A program made the translations under genes and the position numbers. 64,000 bases of DNA from Roseibium aestuarii (GTDB lineage: Bacteria; Pseudomonadota; Alphaproteobacteria; Rhizobiales; Stappiaceae), in assembly GCF_008477545.1 (NCBI RefSeq), contig NZ_VORA01000002.1:434001-498000 (forward strand). Direction: 5' to 3'. The notes below the pieces were generated by a model. The model saw only the letters and a list, made by a program, of their open reading frames with translations, made no database searches and was not told the origin of the DNA. The stretch's first letter is position 1. Every line of letters starts with the position of its first letter. Below are positions 50,147 through 59,947 of this stretch, piece after piece.

Positions 50147-51895
50147 ATGCTGATGAAGCACCTGAATTCTGTTTCCGCAAAGATCCTTCTTCTTGTGGGG
50201 GCCGTGTGCCTGACCACCGTCATCGTCGCCTCGATTGGCATCCTTCAAATGTCCCGGATCGGCAAGGAGTTGGAATCCATTGCGGAAAAGGACATTCCCC
50301 TCGCCAGGACCGTCTCGACCGTGACCGCCCATCAGCTTCATCAGGCGGTTCTGCTCGAAAGGATGCTGCGCCTTGCCGGGATTTCCAGTGCTGAAGGCTC
50401 TGCGTCCCTGTCCGAACTCGAGACCGAAGTCCTGCGGCTCAGCCATGAGGTCGAGGCCGAGCTGGAGAAGACCTTGTCTCTCGCACGTGACGGTGCGACC
50501 ACGGCCCTGACGCCCATCGAACGGCAGAAATTCGGCGAGGTCGCCGGCAAGATCGCGACGATCGAGGCGGATTACCTGGCCTTCGAGGCAGAGGTCGCGA
50601 AGGTCATCGAGCTGCTGCGCAACGGTGATCTCGACCGGGCCCGCGACGACATCGGCGGCATCGTGAAACTCGAAAAGGGCCTGGACGCCTCCCTTCTCGA
50701 CCTTCAGGCCGATGTGGAGGCCTTCACCGAAACCGCCGCCAGCAACGCCGTGGAACACGAACATGATGGCATCCGGCAGATGCTCGTCACCTCCGTGCTC
50801 TCCGTCGCCCTGGGGGCGGCTCTCGCCTTCGCCTATGCCCGCTTCCGCATTGCCGGGCCGCTGATTGCCGTCACCCGCGCCATTCTCGGCCTCACCCGCG
50901 GCGACCTCAATGCGGAAATCCGCATCTCCCGCGGCGACGAGATCGGCAAGCTTGCCGGCGCCTATGAGACGTTTCGCCAGACCATGCTGGAGATAGAGCG
51001 ACTTCGTGAAGAACAGGCAGCGCTCGATGAAAGGCTCAAGATGGAAAAGCGCGCCGCAACCCTCCAGCTCGCCAGCGATCTGGAGGCGGATGTGAAGACC
51101 GTCTCCGACGCGCTCGCCAGTGCCATCGCCGAGCTGGATGCCACCGCCGCCTCGCTTGCCGCCACCGCCACCCAGACCTCGGACCGCTCCGCTTCTGTGG
51201 CCAGTGCGGCCGAACAGTCGCAGGCCAGCGTCCAGACCGTGGCTGCGGCGGCGGAGGAACTGTCGAGCTCGATCCAGGAAATCAGCCGTCAGGTCAGCGA
51301 AGCGACACGGGTCACGGCCTCCACAGTGGAACATGCCCGCTCCTCCAGCGAGACCGTCGAGCTCCTCTCGGGCGCAGCCTCCCGCATCGATGACGTGGTC
51401 GGACTGATCAACGACATTGCCGGACAGACCAACCTGCTGGCGCTGAATGCCACCATCGAGGCCGCCCGGGCGGGAGAAGCCGGCAAGGGCTTTGCCGTGG
51501 TCGCCGCCGAGGTAAAGGACCTCGCCACCCAGACAGCAAAGGCCACCGGCGATATCCGCGCCCAGGTCGAGGAATTGCAGCACGGCTCGGAACTCACCCG
51601 CACGGTCATCACTCAGGTGGTTCAGGCCATTGCGGAAATGAACGGCCAGATCTCCGCCATCGCCGCTGCGGTCGAGGAGCAGAATGCGGTCACCAGCGAA
51701 ATCAGCCGCAACGCCAACGAAGTCTCCCGAGGCAGCACGGAGATCTCCGTCAGCATCCGGGACGTGAGCGAAGGTGCCACCTCCTCCAGCGCGGCTGCGA
51801 CCCAGCTTCGCTCGACCATCGAGGGCCTCAACCACCAGAGCCAGGTGCTCCAGTCCAAGCTGGATGGGTTCCTCAGCGGGATCCGCGCCGCCTGA
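50147..51895 (+). CDS. Methyl-accepting chemotaxis protein 1
   Basis: This 582-residue chemoreceptor has a membrane helix at about 12-34, a periplasmic helical region of about 170 residues, a second helix (about 205-228, [20 protein letters not shown]), a HAMP domain ([22 protein letters not shown]) and the cytoplasmic signalling domain (about 320-570). The hairpin tip that contacts CheA and CheW reads [20 protein letters not shown]. No pentapeptide tether for CheR is visible. It starts [12 protein letters not shown]; the second ATG at 50153 is equally possible. An AT-rich promoter region (50000-50110) precedes it. It is a paralog of the next gene. Confidence 0.94.
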   Translation: MLMKHLNSVSAKILLLVGAVCLTTVIVASIGILQMSRIGKELESIAEKDIPLARTVSTVTAHQLHQAVLLERMLRLAGISSAEGSASLSELETEVLRLSHEVEAELEKTLSLARDGATTALTPIERQKFGEVAGKIATIEADYLAFEAEVAKVIELLRNGDLDRARDDIGGIVKLEKGLDASLLDLQADVEAFTETAASNAVEHEHDGIRQMLVTSVLSVALGAALAFAYARFRIAGPLIAVTRAILGLTRGDLNAEIRISRGDEIGKLAGAYETFRQTMLEIERLREEQAALDERLKMEKRAATLQLASDLEADVKTVSDALASAIAELDATAASLAATATQTSDRSASVASAAEQSQASVQTVAAAAEELSSSIQEISRQVSEATRVTASTVEHARSSSETVELLSGAASRIDDVVGLINDIAGQTNLLALNATIEAARAGEAGKGFAVVAAEVKDLATQTAKATGDIRAQVEELQHGSELTRTVITQVVQAIAEMNGQISAIAAAVEEQNAVTSEISRNANEVSRGSTEISVSIRDVSEGATSSSAAATQLRSTIEGLNHQSQVLQSKLDGFLSGIRAA

Positions 51896-51972
51896 ACGCA
51901 GAAGAGATGACGCCGCGGATGCGTCAATTCATACATTTCATATACAGGATTTTACGCACAAGCTTCTGATTT

Positions 51973-51988
51973 TAAAGGATGCGTTAAC
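51973..51988 (+). promoter_or_regulatory. Candidate CtrA-like box upstream of the second chemoreceptor
   Basis: TAAA (51973-51976), seven bases, TTAAC (51984-51988) matches TTAA-N7-TTAAC at 8 of 9 positions; TTAA with an 8-base spacer is the alternative reading. It is 72 bases upstream of the start codon. CtrA is known to control motility and chemotaxis genes in several alphaproteobacteria. Confidence 0.38.
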
Positions 51989-52059
51989 CGAGCCCCTGCA
52001 ACCCTTGCGCTAACAGGCAAGGAATTGCCATTTATGACAAGTATTGCGGGGGCAATTCT

Positions 52060-53808
52060 ATGGTCAGATCATTCGCGCGGTCGGTTTCCGCGAAAATCCT
52101 TTTTCTCGTGCTGATTGTTGGCATGGCAACAGTGGCTGTCACCGTCATCGGCATCCAGCAGATGGACCGCATCGGCACCGAGCTGACCGCCATCACCGAG
52201 GAGGATCTTCCGCTCGTCAAGGCCGTGAACCAGGTCACCAGCCACGAGCTGGAACAGCAGATCCTCATCGAACGCATGCTGCGCATCGCGGAGATCCGCA
52301 CCGGTGGAACCCCCGAGGACCTGGTCACCCTGGAGGGCCGCATTCTGGCCCTGACCCAGCAGATTGCCGAGGAGCTGAAACGCAGCGAAGCCGCCGCACG
52401 CACCGCACGCGCTCATGCTCCCACACCGGAACACGACCGCAAGTTCGCCGAGATCATCACCCGCATCACCGGGATCGAGACCGCTTACGACCGGTTCGCC
52501 GGTCACCTCGCGAAGGTGGTCCATGCCATTGACGCCAAGGATCTGGCCATGGCCGCTCAAATCGCGCACGAGGTCGAGCGGGAAGAGCAAGAGCTGGAGC
52601 ATGAGCTCGTCGCCCTGCAGACCGATCTCGACCGCTTCGTCCAGACCGCCGCCCAGCAGGCCCTTCTGCACGAGCGGGAAGGCATCCGCCTCATGACGAT
52701 CATTTCCACCGGTGCCATCTGCCTCGGCATCACCCTGTCGCTGATCTATGGCCACACCCGCATTGCCCGTCCCCTTCAGGCGGTGACCCAGGCGCTTCAG
52801 GGCCTTCTTCGCGGCGAGATGGACAGCAAGGTTGCCACCGATCGCCGGGATGAGATCGGTGATCTGGCACGAACCTTCGTCATCTTCCGCGAGGCCCTGC
52901 AGGAAATCGAAAGGCTGCGGCAAGAGGCCCGTGAGGAGGAGGAACGCCTCGAGATCGAAAAGCGCGACGCCACCCTGCGCCTAGCCGACAGTCTGGAAGC
53001 GACGGTCAAGGCGGTCTCCGACAGTATTGCCGTTGCCGTCCAGGATCTGGAAATCACCGCCCAGAGCATGGCCGTCACCGCCACCCAGACCTCCCAGCGC
53101 TCGGCCGCGGTCGCCGGCGCGGCCCAGCAGTCGAGCCAGGGCATCCATACCGTCGCATCCGCCTCGGACGCGCTGCTCAACGCCATTGCCGAGACGGATC
53201 GCCAGGCCGGCAGCGCCCGCGATCTCATCAGCGACACGCGCAACCAGGCCGCCGGCTCCAGCGAGGATCTCGTCCTGCTCGGTGAAGCCGCCGCGCGCAT
53301 CGACACGGTCGTGAGCCTGATCACCGACATCGCCGACCAGACCAATCTTCTGGCACTGAACGCCACCATCGAGGCAGCCCGCGCCGGGGCGGCCGGCAAG
53401 GGCTTCTCCGTGGTCGCCGCAGAGGTCAAGGGATTGGCAGACCAGACCGCCCGCGCCACCCACGAGATCCGCGCCCAGGTGGAGGACTTGCAGAAGGTGT
53501 CGGATCGCACCCGCTCGACCATGACCACGGTTCTCGCCGCCATCTCCGACATGGGTCAGCGGATCGAGACCATGTCCGGATCCATCGCGGCCCAGTCCGG
53601 CACGACGCAGGAAATCGCCCGCAGCGTTCACGAAGTGGCAGAAGGCAGCCGCGACATCAGCCGCAACATCGAAGACGTGAACCTCGCCTCCACCACCGCG
53701 AGTGCCGCGGCAGAGGAGCTGCGCGCCACCATCGGCTCCCTCTCCGACCAGACCAACCGTCTCCAGCACGAACTCGACGGCTTCCTGCTGAACATCCGCG
53801 CAGCCTGA
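52060..53808 (+). CDS. Methyl-accepting chemotaxis protein 2
   Basis: This protein has exactly the length of its upstream neighbour (582 residues) and the same layout: helix at about 12-34, periplasmic helical region, second helix (about 205-228, [20 protein letters not shown]), HAMP ([20 protein letters not shown]) and signalling domain with tip [20 protein letters not shown]. Both end in a similar peptide ([11 protein letters not shown] here). The periplasmic sensor part differs, with [20 protein letters not shown] the clearest shared block. It is probably a tandem duplication followed by sensor divergence. No terminator lies between them. Confidence 0.94.
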   Translation: MVRSFARSVSAKILFLVLIVGMATVAVTVIGIQQMDRIGTELTAITEEDLPLVKAVNQVTSHELEQQILIERMLRIAEIRTGGTPEDLVTLEGRILALTQQIAEELKRSEAAARTARAHAPTPEHDRKFAEIITRITGIETAYDRFAGHLAKVVHAIDAKDLAMAAQIAHEVEREEQELEHELVALQTDLDRFVQTAAQQALLHEREGIRLMTIISTGAICLGITLSLIYGHTRIARPLQAVTQALQGLLRGEMDSKVATDRRDEIGDLARTFVIFREALQEIERLRQEAREEEERLEIEKRDATLRLADSLEATVKAVSDSIAVAVQDLEITAQSMAVTATQTSQRSAAVAGAAQQSSQGIHTVASASDALLNAIAETDRQAGSARDLISDTRNQAAGSSEDLVLLGEAAARIDTVVSLITDIADQTNLLALNATIEAARAGAAGKGFSVVAAEVKGLADQTARATHEIRAQVEDLQKVSDRTRSTMTTVLAAISDMGQRIETMSGSIAAQSGTTQEIARSVHEVAEGSRDISRNIEDVNLASTTASAAAEELRATIGSLSDQTNRLQHELDGFLLNIRAA

Positions 53809-53962
53809 GGCGCGGGTTAAGGAGAGGCGCGGCCACCACCTCGGCTTGCAAGAAATAGTGAAACAAGTTTAGATATTTTGAACTGCTACTTTTACTGAGC
53901 CTGAGCCTTTGGGACCCATCACCCAAAGGCACCGCCTATCCAGCCGGATTGTCCTATTTTCC

Positions 53963-56596
53963 ATGAATTTTGCCGATTCTCTTCGTAAAGCGGCTCTTTC
54001 GCTTGCACTCATCCTTGGCCTGAATCTGACGGAGGCGCCAGCTGCCGAGCGGGTAGAAGCCCCGGCCTGGGCCCTCCCCCTGCCCGAGGTGGACCTGACC
54101 CAGTCGCCTCCCGCCGACGTGGAAGATGGTCTTTTCGATCTCCTTCTCGACCGGCAGACCCACTGGCAAGATGGCATCGAGACGGTCCTCACAACCCATT
54201 GGCGACAGATCACTAACCGTCAGGGCCTTGAGGCAGCCGGCGCTCTGGACATGACCTTTGATCCCCAGATCGGCACGCTGGGTGTCCACCGGATCCGGAT
54301 CCTGCACGAGGGCGTATGGCAGGATCTGACCGACGAGATAACCTTCGAGGAACTTCGGCGCGAGACCGGTCTGAATGACGGGATCATTGACGGCGAAATC
54401 ACCTATTTCGCGCACGTCCCGTCCTTGAGCGTTGGCGATATTGTCGAGTTCAGCAAGGTCCGCACCTATCGACATCCGACCTTTGCGTCTGGTTTTGCTG
54501 ACCGGGACTCAATGGACTACTCCGTGCCCGTCGGGGTGCTGCGCAAGAGCCTTCTGGCCCCGGAAGACATTCAGCTTGAGATCAAATCCGTTGGCGATGT
54601 CCCTGATCCGACCATCACGTCTGAGGGCGGGATGACAAGGTATGTATGGGCCTCGCAGAACCTTCGTGCCCGCTACGGCGAAGCGCAGGTTCCCGAGGAA
54701 CACCAGCAATGGTCCGAACTGTCGGTTTCGACATGGGACGGCTGGCAGGCAATCACCACCGCCCTTCTCCCTCATTACGCTCCCGCCAGCCTGCCTGACG
54801 GCCAACTTGCATCGGAGATCCGCAAGATTGCCGGCACATACGGCAAGCCGGAGATCAAGGCCTCGATGGTCAGCCGCCTGATCCAGGATCAGGTGCGCTA
54901 TGTCGGGCTGGAAATGGGCGTAGGCGGCTATGTGCCGCGCAAACCCGACGAGGTTCTTGCAACCGGTTTTGGTGACTGCAAGGACAAGGCCCTTCTTCTC
55001 GTCTCTGCGCTCGCAACGCTCGATATTCCCGCGCATGTGGCGCTCGTTCATTCCCAGCGCGGCCACGGCCTCCCCGACCTGCTACCCTCTCCCTATGTCT
55101 TCAATCACGCCATCGTCGTTGCCGATATCGAGGGCAAGGATCTCTGGCTTGATCCGACGTCATCGAACCAGGGCGGCATGGGCTTCAAGGTGCCCATCGA
55201 CGACTTTGGCTACGCTCTCGTTCTGGATGCAAAGACCGATGGCCTGACGAAACTGCCGGACGTCGACCCGCGCCAATCCTCGATGCAGGTCGAGGAAGTC
55301 TTCTCTTTCCCCAAAGAGCCTGGGGATCCCCTGAAGCTGACGGTCACGACGACCTACACCGGGCGGCAAGCTGATGACTTCCGCGCGCGCATGGGCTCGG
55401 AAAGCAAGCGCAAGATGGAAGAGACCTGGCATCGCTATTACAATGGCCTGTATCCCGGTATCGCCATTCGCGACCCGTCCATGCGCTTTGATCTGCGCGA
55501 TCAGAACCAGATCACAACCAAGGAATATTATACGCTCGACTATGACACCCTGCGGTCGGGCTCTCTGCTGGACGAATTTCCCATGCGGGGGGATGCCGTG
55601 GCCACGGTGCTGACGGAGATCAACAGCCTTGATCGCAAGGCGCCATATCTCGTTGGAGAGGTCGGCCGCTATACCCATAGGGTCTCGCTTGAGACGTCTC
55701 TGATAAAGATCGAAGCAGTCGATCCCGTCTCCCTGACCAGTGAAGCGGCCACCTTCACATCGACGAGCGTGTCCACCTCATCCGGGCTCACCTTTGACTG
55801 GGTTCTTCAGGTCAACAAGCGCAGCGCTGCGGCAGAGAGCCTTGGCGAGCACCAGTCCCTGCGAGACGGAGTTCGCGACGCCGCCTGGGAAAACTACGAC
55901 CTGTCGGGACTATCGCACCGTCTGGATCAGAAGGCCGCCGGCACCGACTATCTTTCGACAGATCCCTCCGCTGGGGCAGCCACGGAGCCAGCAGTGCTTG
56001 CCATCCTCGGCGCAATTGTGATTGCGTCTCTGCTCCTGCTCGGCCTCAGTCTTCGCTCCGGCCTGAGAGGGGACAGGGACTATCGGGATCAGGCTATCTC
56101 CTATCCCGTAAGTCCTGTGAAGTTCATCATTCTGGGACTTCTGACCCTCGGACTTTATCCCTGGTTCTGGTTCCTCAAGTTCTGGCTCTGGGAAAAGCGA
56201 AACGGGCGACCACAGATCCTTCCCGCATGGCGAGCGATCTTCATGTTGTTCTGGCTGATCCCGGCGATGAATGCTGTTTATCGCCGCACGCCGGACGGCA
56301 CGCCTCAGATTCACCGGATCTTCGCCCTTCTGGCCACCGCGCTCCTCTTCGCGAGCTATTTTTCCGGCTCGCTTCTGGACGGTCATGGTTCCGGGGCGAA
56401 GATGGCACTCGGTTCTGCCCTGATGCTTGCAGGAGGACTGAGCCCCTTGCCGATCCTACTCGGGGTCAATCGCCTGAACGATCCTCTGGCCGAGCCGTAT
56501 CGGCGCAACAGTCGCTTCACCGCCTGGAACATCGTGGGGATCCTGCTCGGTTCCCTCGTCCTTGGCCTGTATGCCGCCGGACTGATCTGGACTTGA
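53963..56596 (+). CDS. DUF3857/transglutaminase-like membrane protein
   Basis: I favour the ATG at 53963 because a signal peptide follows at once (MNFADSLRKAALSLALILGL, cleavage near APA-AE); a TTG at 53909 is the alternative, and no strong ribosome binding site decides. The 877-residue protein has a DUF3857 domain (about 60-235), a transglutaminase-like domain (about 275-385) with the triad Cys in TGFGDCKDKALLLVSAL, His in YVFNHAIVV and Asp in DLWLDPTSS, a linker, a membrane helix (AILGAIVIASLLLLGLSLR) and a C-terminal multi-helix region resembling DUF4234 (VSPVKFIILGLLTLGLYPWF). A periplasmic crosslinking or protease-like role is possible. Confidence 0.85.
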   Translation: MNFADSLRKAALSLALILGLNLTEAPAAERVEAPAWALPLPEVDLTQSPPADVEDGLFDLLLDRQTHWQDGIETVLTTHWRQITNRQGLEAAGALDMTFDPQIGTLGVHRIRILHEGVWQDLTDEITFEELRRETGLNDGIIDGEITYFAHVPSLSVGDIVEFSKVRTYRHPTFASGFADRDSMDYSVPVGVLRKSLLAPEDIQLEIKSVGDVPDPTITSEGGMTRYVWASQNLRARYGEAQVPEEHQQWSELSVSTWDGWQAITTALLPHYAPASLPDGQLASEIRKIAGTYGKPEIKASMVSRLIQDQVRYVGLEMGVGGYVPRKPDEVLATGFGDCKDKALLLVSALATLDIPAHVALVHSQRGHGLPDLLPSPYVFNHAIVVADIEGKDLWLDPTSSNQGGMGFKVPIDDFGYALVLDAKTDGLTKLPDVDPRQSSMQVEEVFSFPKEPGDPLKLTVTTTYTGRQADDFRARMGSESKRKMEETWHRYYNGLYPGIAIRDPSMRFDLRDQNQITTKEYYTLDYDTLRSGSLLDEFPMRGDAVATVLTEINSLDRKAPYLVGEVGRYTHRVSLETSLIKIEAVDPVSLTSEAATFTSTSVSTSSGLTFDWVLQVNKRSAAAESLGEHQSLRDGVRDAAWENYDLSGLSHRLDQKAAGTDYLSTDPSAGAATEPAVLAILGAIVIASLLLLGLSLRSGLRGDRDYRDQAISYPVSPVKFIILGLLTLGLYPWFWFLKFWLWEKRNGRPQILPAWRAIFMLFWLIPAMNAVYRRTPDGTPQIHRIFALLATALLFASYFSGSLLDGHGSGAKMALGSALMLAGGLSPLPILLGVNRLNDPLAEPYRRNSRFTAWNIVGILLGSLVLGLYAAGLIWT

Positions 56597-56617
56597 CAAC
56601 CACGCCTTGTGTGAGGT

Positions 56618-56659
56618 TGCCCCTCACCTGACCCGACCTGCTGGCCGGGTCAGGGGCAA
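56618..56659. terminator. Convergent hairpin between the DUF3857 and HugZ-like genes
   Basis: CCTGACCCG (56627-56635) and CGGGTCAGG (56646-56654) form a perfect 9-bp stem that is extended by TTGCC/GGCAA. Neither flank has a proper T tract, so it may be a bidirectional but weak terminator. Confidence 0.55.
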
Positions 56660-56669
56660 TGTGCTGTCT

Positions 56670-57494
56670 TCAGGCCTGATCCTGCCCGGCAATGAGGGAG
56701 CGGGCCTTCTTGGCCAGGGCGACCAGCGCGCCCTTCATGTCGGCGCCTTCGTCCAGATGCTCGTCGTACCAGAGCCGGGCATGACGGTCGCCCAGACGCA
56801 GGTCGGCCCCTTCCGGGTCGAGCCCGGCGAGCACCCAGGCGCCCTCCGGTTCCTTGAGCAGGACCTCCGCATAGAGTTTCACGGCGTCGCCGTGATCCTC
56901 GTTCATGTGAGACACCGCCCCCGCCTCGCGGGCCACCAGCGGGGCGCAGGTCGCCTCGTCGAGCACCAGATCGCCGGCCGTCAGAGCATAGGCCTTGCCG
57001 AACCCGCCATTCAGGCTGGCGCGCAGCACCTCGAGACGGAAGAAGTCGAAATCGGGAAACTCGGCATAGAGCTCGGCCTTGGGGTTGCGCGCCAGATAGC
57101 GCCGCTTGCAGCGCTCGCGCAGCTCCGTGCCGCGTTCCGCCTTCACCGCCCGGCAGGCGACAGACATGCGCGGATGGGCGAGCGGATCCCCCTTGCCCGG
57201 CTCTCCGACCAGCAGCGAGCAGCGCGGATCGGCCGCAAGCGCCGCCGTATGCCCGGAAAGCCGGGAGATCAGGATGATGGGCGTGCCATCGATATCGGTG
57301 GCCACCGCCGTGCGGGTTGCGAGCGGATGCCCGTCCTCCGGCTCGAGGGTCGCCAGCGCCCCGTGGCGGGCAAGCCGCAGCAGGCCGCGCGCCTGACGGC
57401 GGGCAGCATCGTCGGTTGCCTGCAACACGTCGGGCTTCTTTTTTTCAGCTTCGTTCATGACGCCGCCAGTCGGCGTCGCGGGATCGTCCGTCAT
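56670..57494 (-). CDS. HugZ-like heme/FMN split-barrel protein with DUF2470 domain
   Basis: The ATG at 57492-57494 has GGAGGAGGA upstream and gives 274 residues. The N-terminal split barrel has ARHGALATLEPEDGHPLATR, LISRLSGHTAAL and DPRCSLLVGEPGKGDPLAHP. The C-terminal DUF2470 part has SHMNEDHGDAVKLYAE with the conserved His pair. The arrangement matches HugZ/HutZ-type heme utilisation proteins and the broader pyridoxamine-phosphate-oxidase-related group. Heme degradation is plausible, but no heme uptake genes lie nearby. Confidence 0.88.
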   Translation of the reverse strand: MTDDPATPTGGVMNEAEKKKPDVLQATDDAARRQARGLLRLARHGALATLEPEDGHPLATRTAVATDIDGTPIILISRLSGHTAALAADPRCSLLVGEPGKGDPLAHPRMSVACRAVKAERGTELRERCKRRYLARNPKAELYAEFPDFDFFRLEVLRASLNGGFGKAYALTAGDLVLDEATCAPLVAREAGAVSHMNEDHGDAVKLYAEVLLKEPEGAWVLAGLDPEGADLRLGDRHARLWYDEHLDEGADMKGALVALAKKARSLIAGQDQA

Positions 57495-57776
57495 CAGTCC
57501 TCCTCCTCGGAGCAAAGAAACTGCAATGGGTTACGGCCACCTCGCGCCGGTGGCCCCGATCCTCTCCCACCTCTCTATAGCCCGCTGCCTGCGAGGCGAA
57601 AAGCCGGATTGCGAAGCTGAACGCCAGATGAACGGGGATCTCAGAACCGGTTCAGCCGTTGTGAGAGATATTGGCCTCATCAGGAACGGAGCCGAGGGCG
57701 ACCCCTCCCCGTCCACCGGAACCACCGGCGCTCGGTTCAGCGGAACTCAGGGCCGAACCTTCGAAAGGACATCGCC

Positions 57777-58211
57777 ATGACCTTCAACAGCAACAGCCTT
57801 CTCGGCAAGATCATCGCCGTCGCCATGACCGGTGCTGTCCTGCTGCCCATGACCTCCGCCGCCCAGGCCGACCACCGCCACGGCTGGCGCGACCACGGAC
57901 ACCGCCACTATGAAGCCCCCCGCCGCAAGGGCATCGATCCGGGTGCAGCGGTTGCCGCCGGCATCATCGGTCTGGCCGCCGGCGCCCTCATCGTCGGCTC
58001 CTCCAACCGGGGCTATGCGGCTCCCGCCCCGGCCCCCGGCTATGTCCGCCCGGGCTACGCACCGGTCTATGGCGAGCCCGTCTATGAAGCCCCGGGCTTC
58101 CAGCCCTGGAGCCCGGCCTGGTATCGCTACTGCACCTCCAAGTACCGGTCCTTCAACCCGAACACCGGCACCTACACCACCTACAACGGCGAACAGCGTT
58201 TCTGTCAGTAG
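57777..58211 (+). CDS. BA14K family secreted protein
   Basis: This 144-residue protein has a signal peptide (about 1-31, ending near AAQA-D), a His/Arg-rich stretch (HRHGWRDHGHRHYEAPRRKG), a hydrophobic helix (AAVAAGIIGLAAGALIVG) and the BA14K C-terminal motif WYRYCTSKYRSFNPNTGTYT with FCQ at the end. The family was named for an immunoreactive Brucella antigen and is found in Hyphomicrobiales; lectin-like activity has been reported for some members. AAAGGA precedes the ATG by 6 bases. Confidence 0.9.
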   Translation: MTFNSNSLLGKIIAVAMTGAVLLPMTSAAQADHRHGWRDHGHRHYEAPRRKGIDPGAAVAAGIIGLAAGALIVGSSNRGYAAPAPAPGYVRPGYAPVYGEPVYEAPGFQPWSPAWYRYCTSKYRSFNPNTGTYTTYNGEQRFCQ

Positions 58212-58298
58212 GAGCGGCCACCCCTGACGACGACATCCCCTAGGCCGGCCGAACCGGCGCCGGGAGAGCCTGCCAGGGCATCAGGATCCGATCCGCAG

Positions 58299-58335
58299 AC
58301 CCGGGTCACCGCAAGGTGGCCCGGGTTTCCTTTTT
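58299..58335 (+). terminator. Terminator of the BA14K gene
   Basis: A 12-bp stem (58299-58310 with 58315-58326, one G-T pair) closes on a GCAA tetraloop and is followed by TTTCCTTTTT. Confidence 0.93.
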
Positions 58336-58357
58336 GACCCGCGCCGCACGGCCTGTC

Positions 58358-59251
58358 CTACTGGCAGATCCGATAGGTGCAGTCACGCCCATGGCAGCCC
58401 CGGTCGAGATGAAAATGATCCGCGTGATCCGCATCGGCTTCCGGCCCGAGCACCGTGGTGAAATGACCGCAGGCTGCCGAGTGGACAGCCTTCAGGAAGG
58501 CGGCTTCCCGAGACTCGCCGCCCCAGTCGTCGGCAACCGTCACCCGCACCCCTGAAGACAGGACGAAACCGGTCACGTCGAGGGCCTCGCCTTTCGCATG
58601 TTCAGAAATCTTCGCCTCCGGATTGCCATTGCGATGGCGACAGACATAGCCCGGACCGGTCAGCACCTCGGTGACATCCTCATCAAGCATGCGTCGGGCG
58701 ATCTCTCGCAGATCCTGACGGAAAAAGGTTGAGAGCAATCCTGCCAGCCCGCAGGAAATCTCCGGTCGAGACGGCAGGCCCGGCTTTCCGCCGGCTGGGG
58801 CTTCCAGACGCACGGCCGGTGCAACCCCGCAAGATCCCTCACCCACCAGGGGCGGCAGGGACGTCAGGAAGGCTCCCTCAATCGGACAAGCCTCCGGCAG
58901 AAGCTGCGCACGCGCCAGCCAGTCGGGCAAGGTCTCTCCGGGTGAGCGAGCAAGCACCTGCAGGGGAAGCCCAATTGGGACAGCGTGCATGTCCCCCTCA
59001 GGCCACGTCTGCGGGGGTTTAAGCTGAACTTGTGGCACAGGACGCTCGGGCGGCAGCGGAGGAGATGTAAACACGGGCTCATCGGTCTGCGGCGCGCTGG
59101 CGGCTGCATTCCATCCAAGGGCCGCGCCCAGAAGCCCGAGGGCGAGCGCGACACCGCGATACCTTTGTCCGCGTGACAATTCCGGGGCACGTGGCGTATC
59201 TTGCCGCGCTTGCCCATGAGGGCTCGACCGATTTGCAAAGACCTGGCGCAT
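58358..59251 (-). CDS. Extensin-like C-terminal domain protein
   Basis: This 297-residue protein has an N-terminal membrane/signal segment (about 32-52, GVALALGLLGAALGWNAAAS), a Pro-rich spacer (SPPLPPERPVPQVQLKPPQT) and the extensin-like domain. The domain has CPIEGAFLTSLPPL, a GPGYVCRHRNGN block, AKISEHAKGEALDVTGFVL and HADHFHLDRGCHGR, with His and Asp residues that recall peptidases of the VanY/M15-like fold. Several cysteines may form disulfides. The start ATG (59249-59251) overlaps the divergent LysE ATG by two bases in CATG. Confidence 0.9.
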   Translation of the reverse strand: MRQVFANRSSPHGQARQDTPRAPELSRGQRYRGVALALGLLGAALGWNAAASAPQTDEPVFTSPPLPPERPVPQVQLKPPQTWPEGDMHAVPIGLPLQVLARSPGETLPDWLARAQLLPEACPIEGAFLTSLPPLVGEGSCGVAPAVRLEAPAGGKPGLPSRPEISCGLAGLLSTFFRQDLREIARRMLDEDVTEVLTGPGYVCRHRNGNPEAKISEHAKGEALDVTGFVLSSGVRVTVADDWGGESREAAFLKAVHSAACGHFTTVLGPEADADHADHFHLDRGCHGRDCTYRICQ

Positions 59252-59882
59252 GTCTCTTGAACTCTACGCGGCCTATGTGGTTGCCACCCTTATCGTCCTG
59301 GCCCTGCCGGGGCCGACCGTCATGCTCGTCGTCAGCTATGCGCTGACCCAGGGACGGCGCACCGTTCTGGCAAGCATTCTCGGCGTCGGTCTGGGGGATG
59401 CGACGGCTGCGACCGTCTCGCTTCTGGGCATGGGCGCGCTTCTGGCGGCCTCTGCCACCCTCTTCACGCTGATCAAGATCTGCGGCGCGGCCTATCTCGC
59501 CTGGCTGGGGCTCAAGCTCTGGCGCGCAAAGCCCCATGTGGCGGAGATGGACGAGGAAGCCAGCCGCAAGACGCAGGTCTCCGCCCGCCGGGTCTTCGTG
59601 CATTCCTTCGTGGTGACGGCGCTGAACCCCAAGGGCATCCTGTTCTTCATCGCCTTTCTGCCCCAGTTCGTTGCCCCGTCCCAGCCGCTCGGGCCCCAGC
59701 TCGGCCTGCTCGGCGTGACCTTCGTGGTCCTCGCCATGGCCAATGCGGGGATCTATGCGATGCTGGCGGCAGAAGTGGGCGAAAGGTTCCGCAGCCCCAC
59801 CATCATGGGGCGGATCCAGAAAGTCGGCGGCAGCGTGATGATCGCAGCCGCGCTGCTGACCCTGCGCATGCAGAAGGTCTGA
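59250..59882 (+). CDS. LysE/RhtB-family amino acid exporter
   Basis: This 210-residue protein has about six membrane helices in the LysE fold. Family features are ALPGPTVMLVVSYALTQGRR at the first helix, GVGLGDATAATVSLLGMGAL, KICGAAYLAWLGLKLWRAKP and ALNPKGILFFIAFLPQFV. It would export amino acids or a homoserine-like compound; the substrate is unknown. No good ribosome binding site lies upstream, because that sequence is the extensin gene's coding region. Confidence 0.93.
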   Translation: MSLELYAAYVVATLIVLALPGPTVMLVVSYALTQGRRTVLASILGVGLGDATAATVSLLGMGALLAASATLFTLIKICGAAYLAWLGLKLWRAKPHVAEMDEEASRKTQVSARRVFVHSFVVTALNPKGILFFIAFLPQFVAPSQPLGPQLGLLGVTFVVLAMANAGIYAMLAAEVGERFRSPTIMGRIQKVGGSVMIAAALLTLRMQKV

Positions 59883-59947
59883 CGCGGCCCGAAGCCGCGC
59901 TCAACCTGTACCGCAACACTGATCCTGGAAAACGAAGAGCCTGAGCG

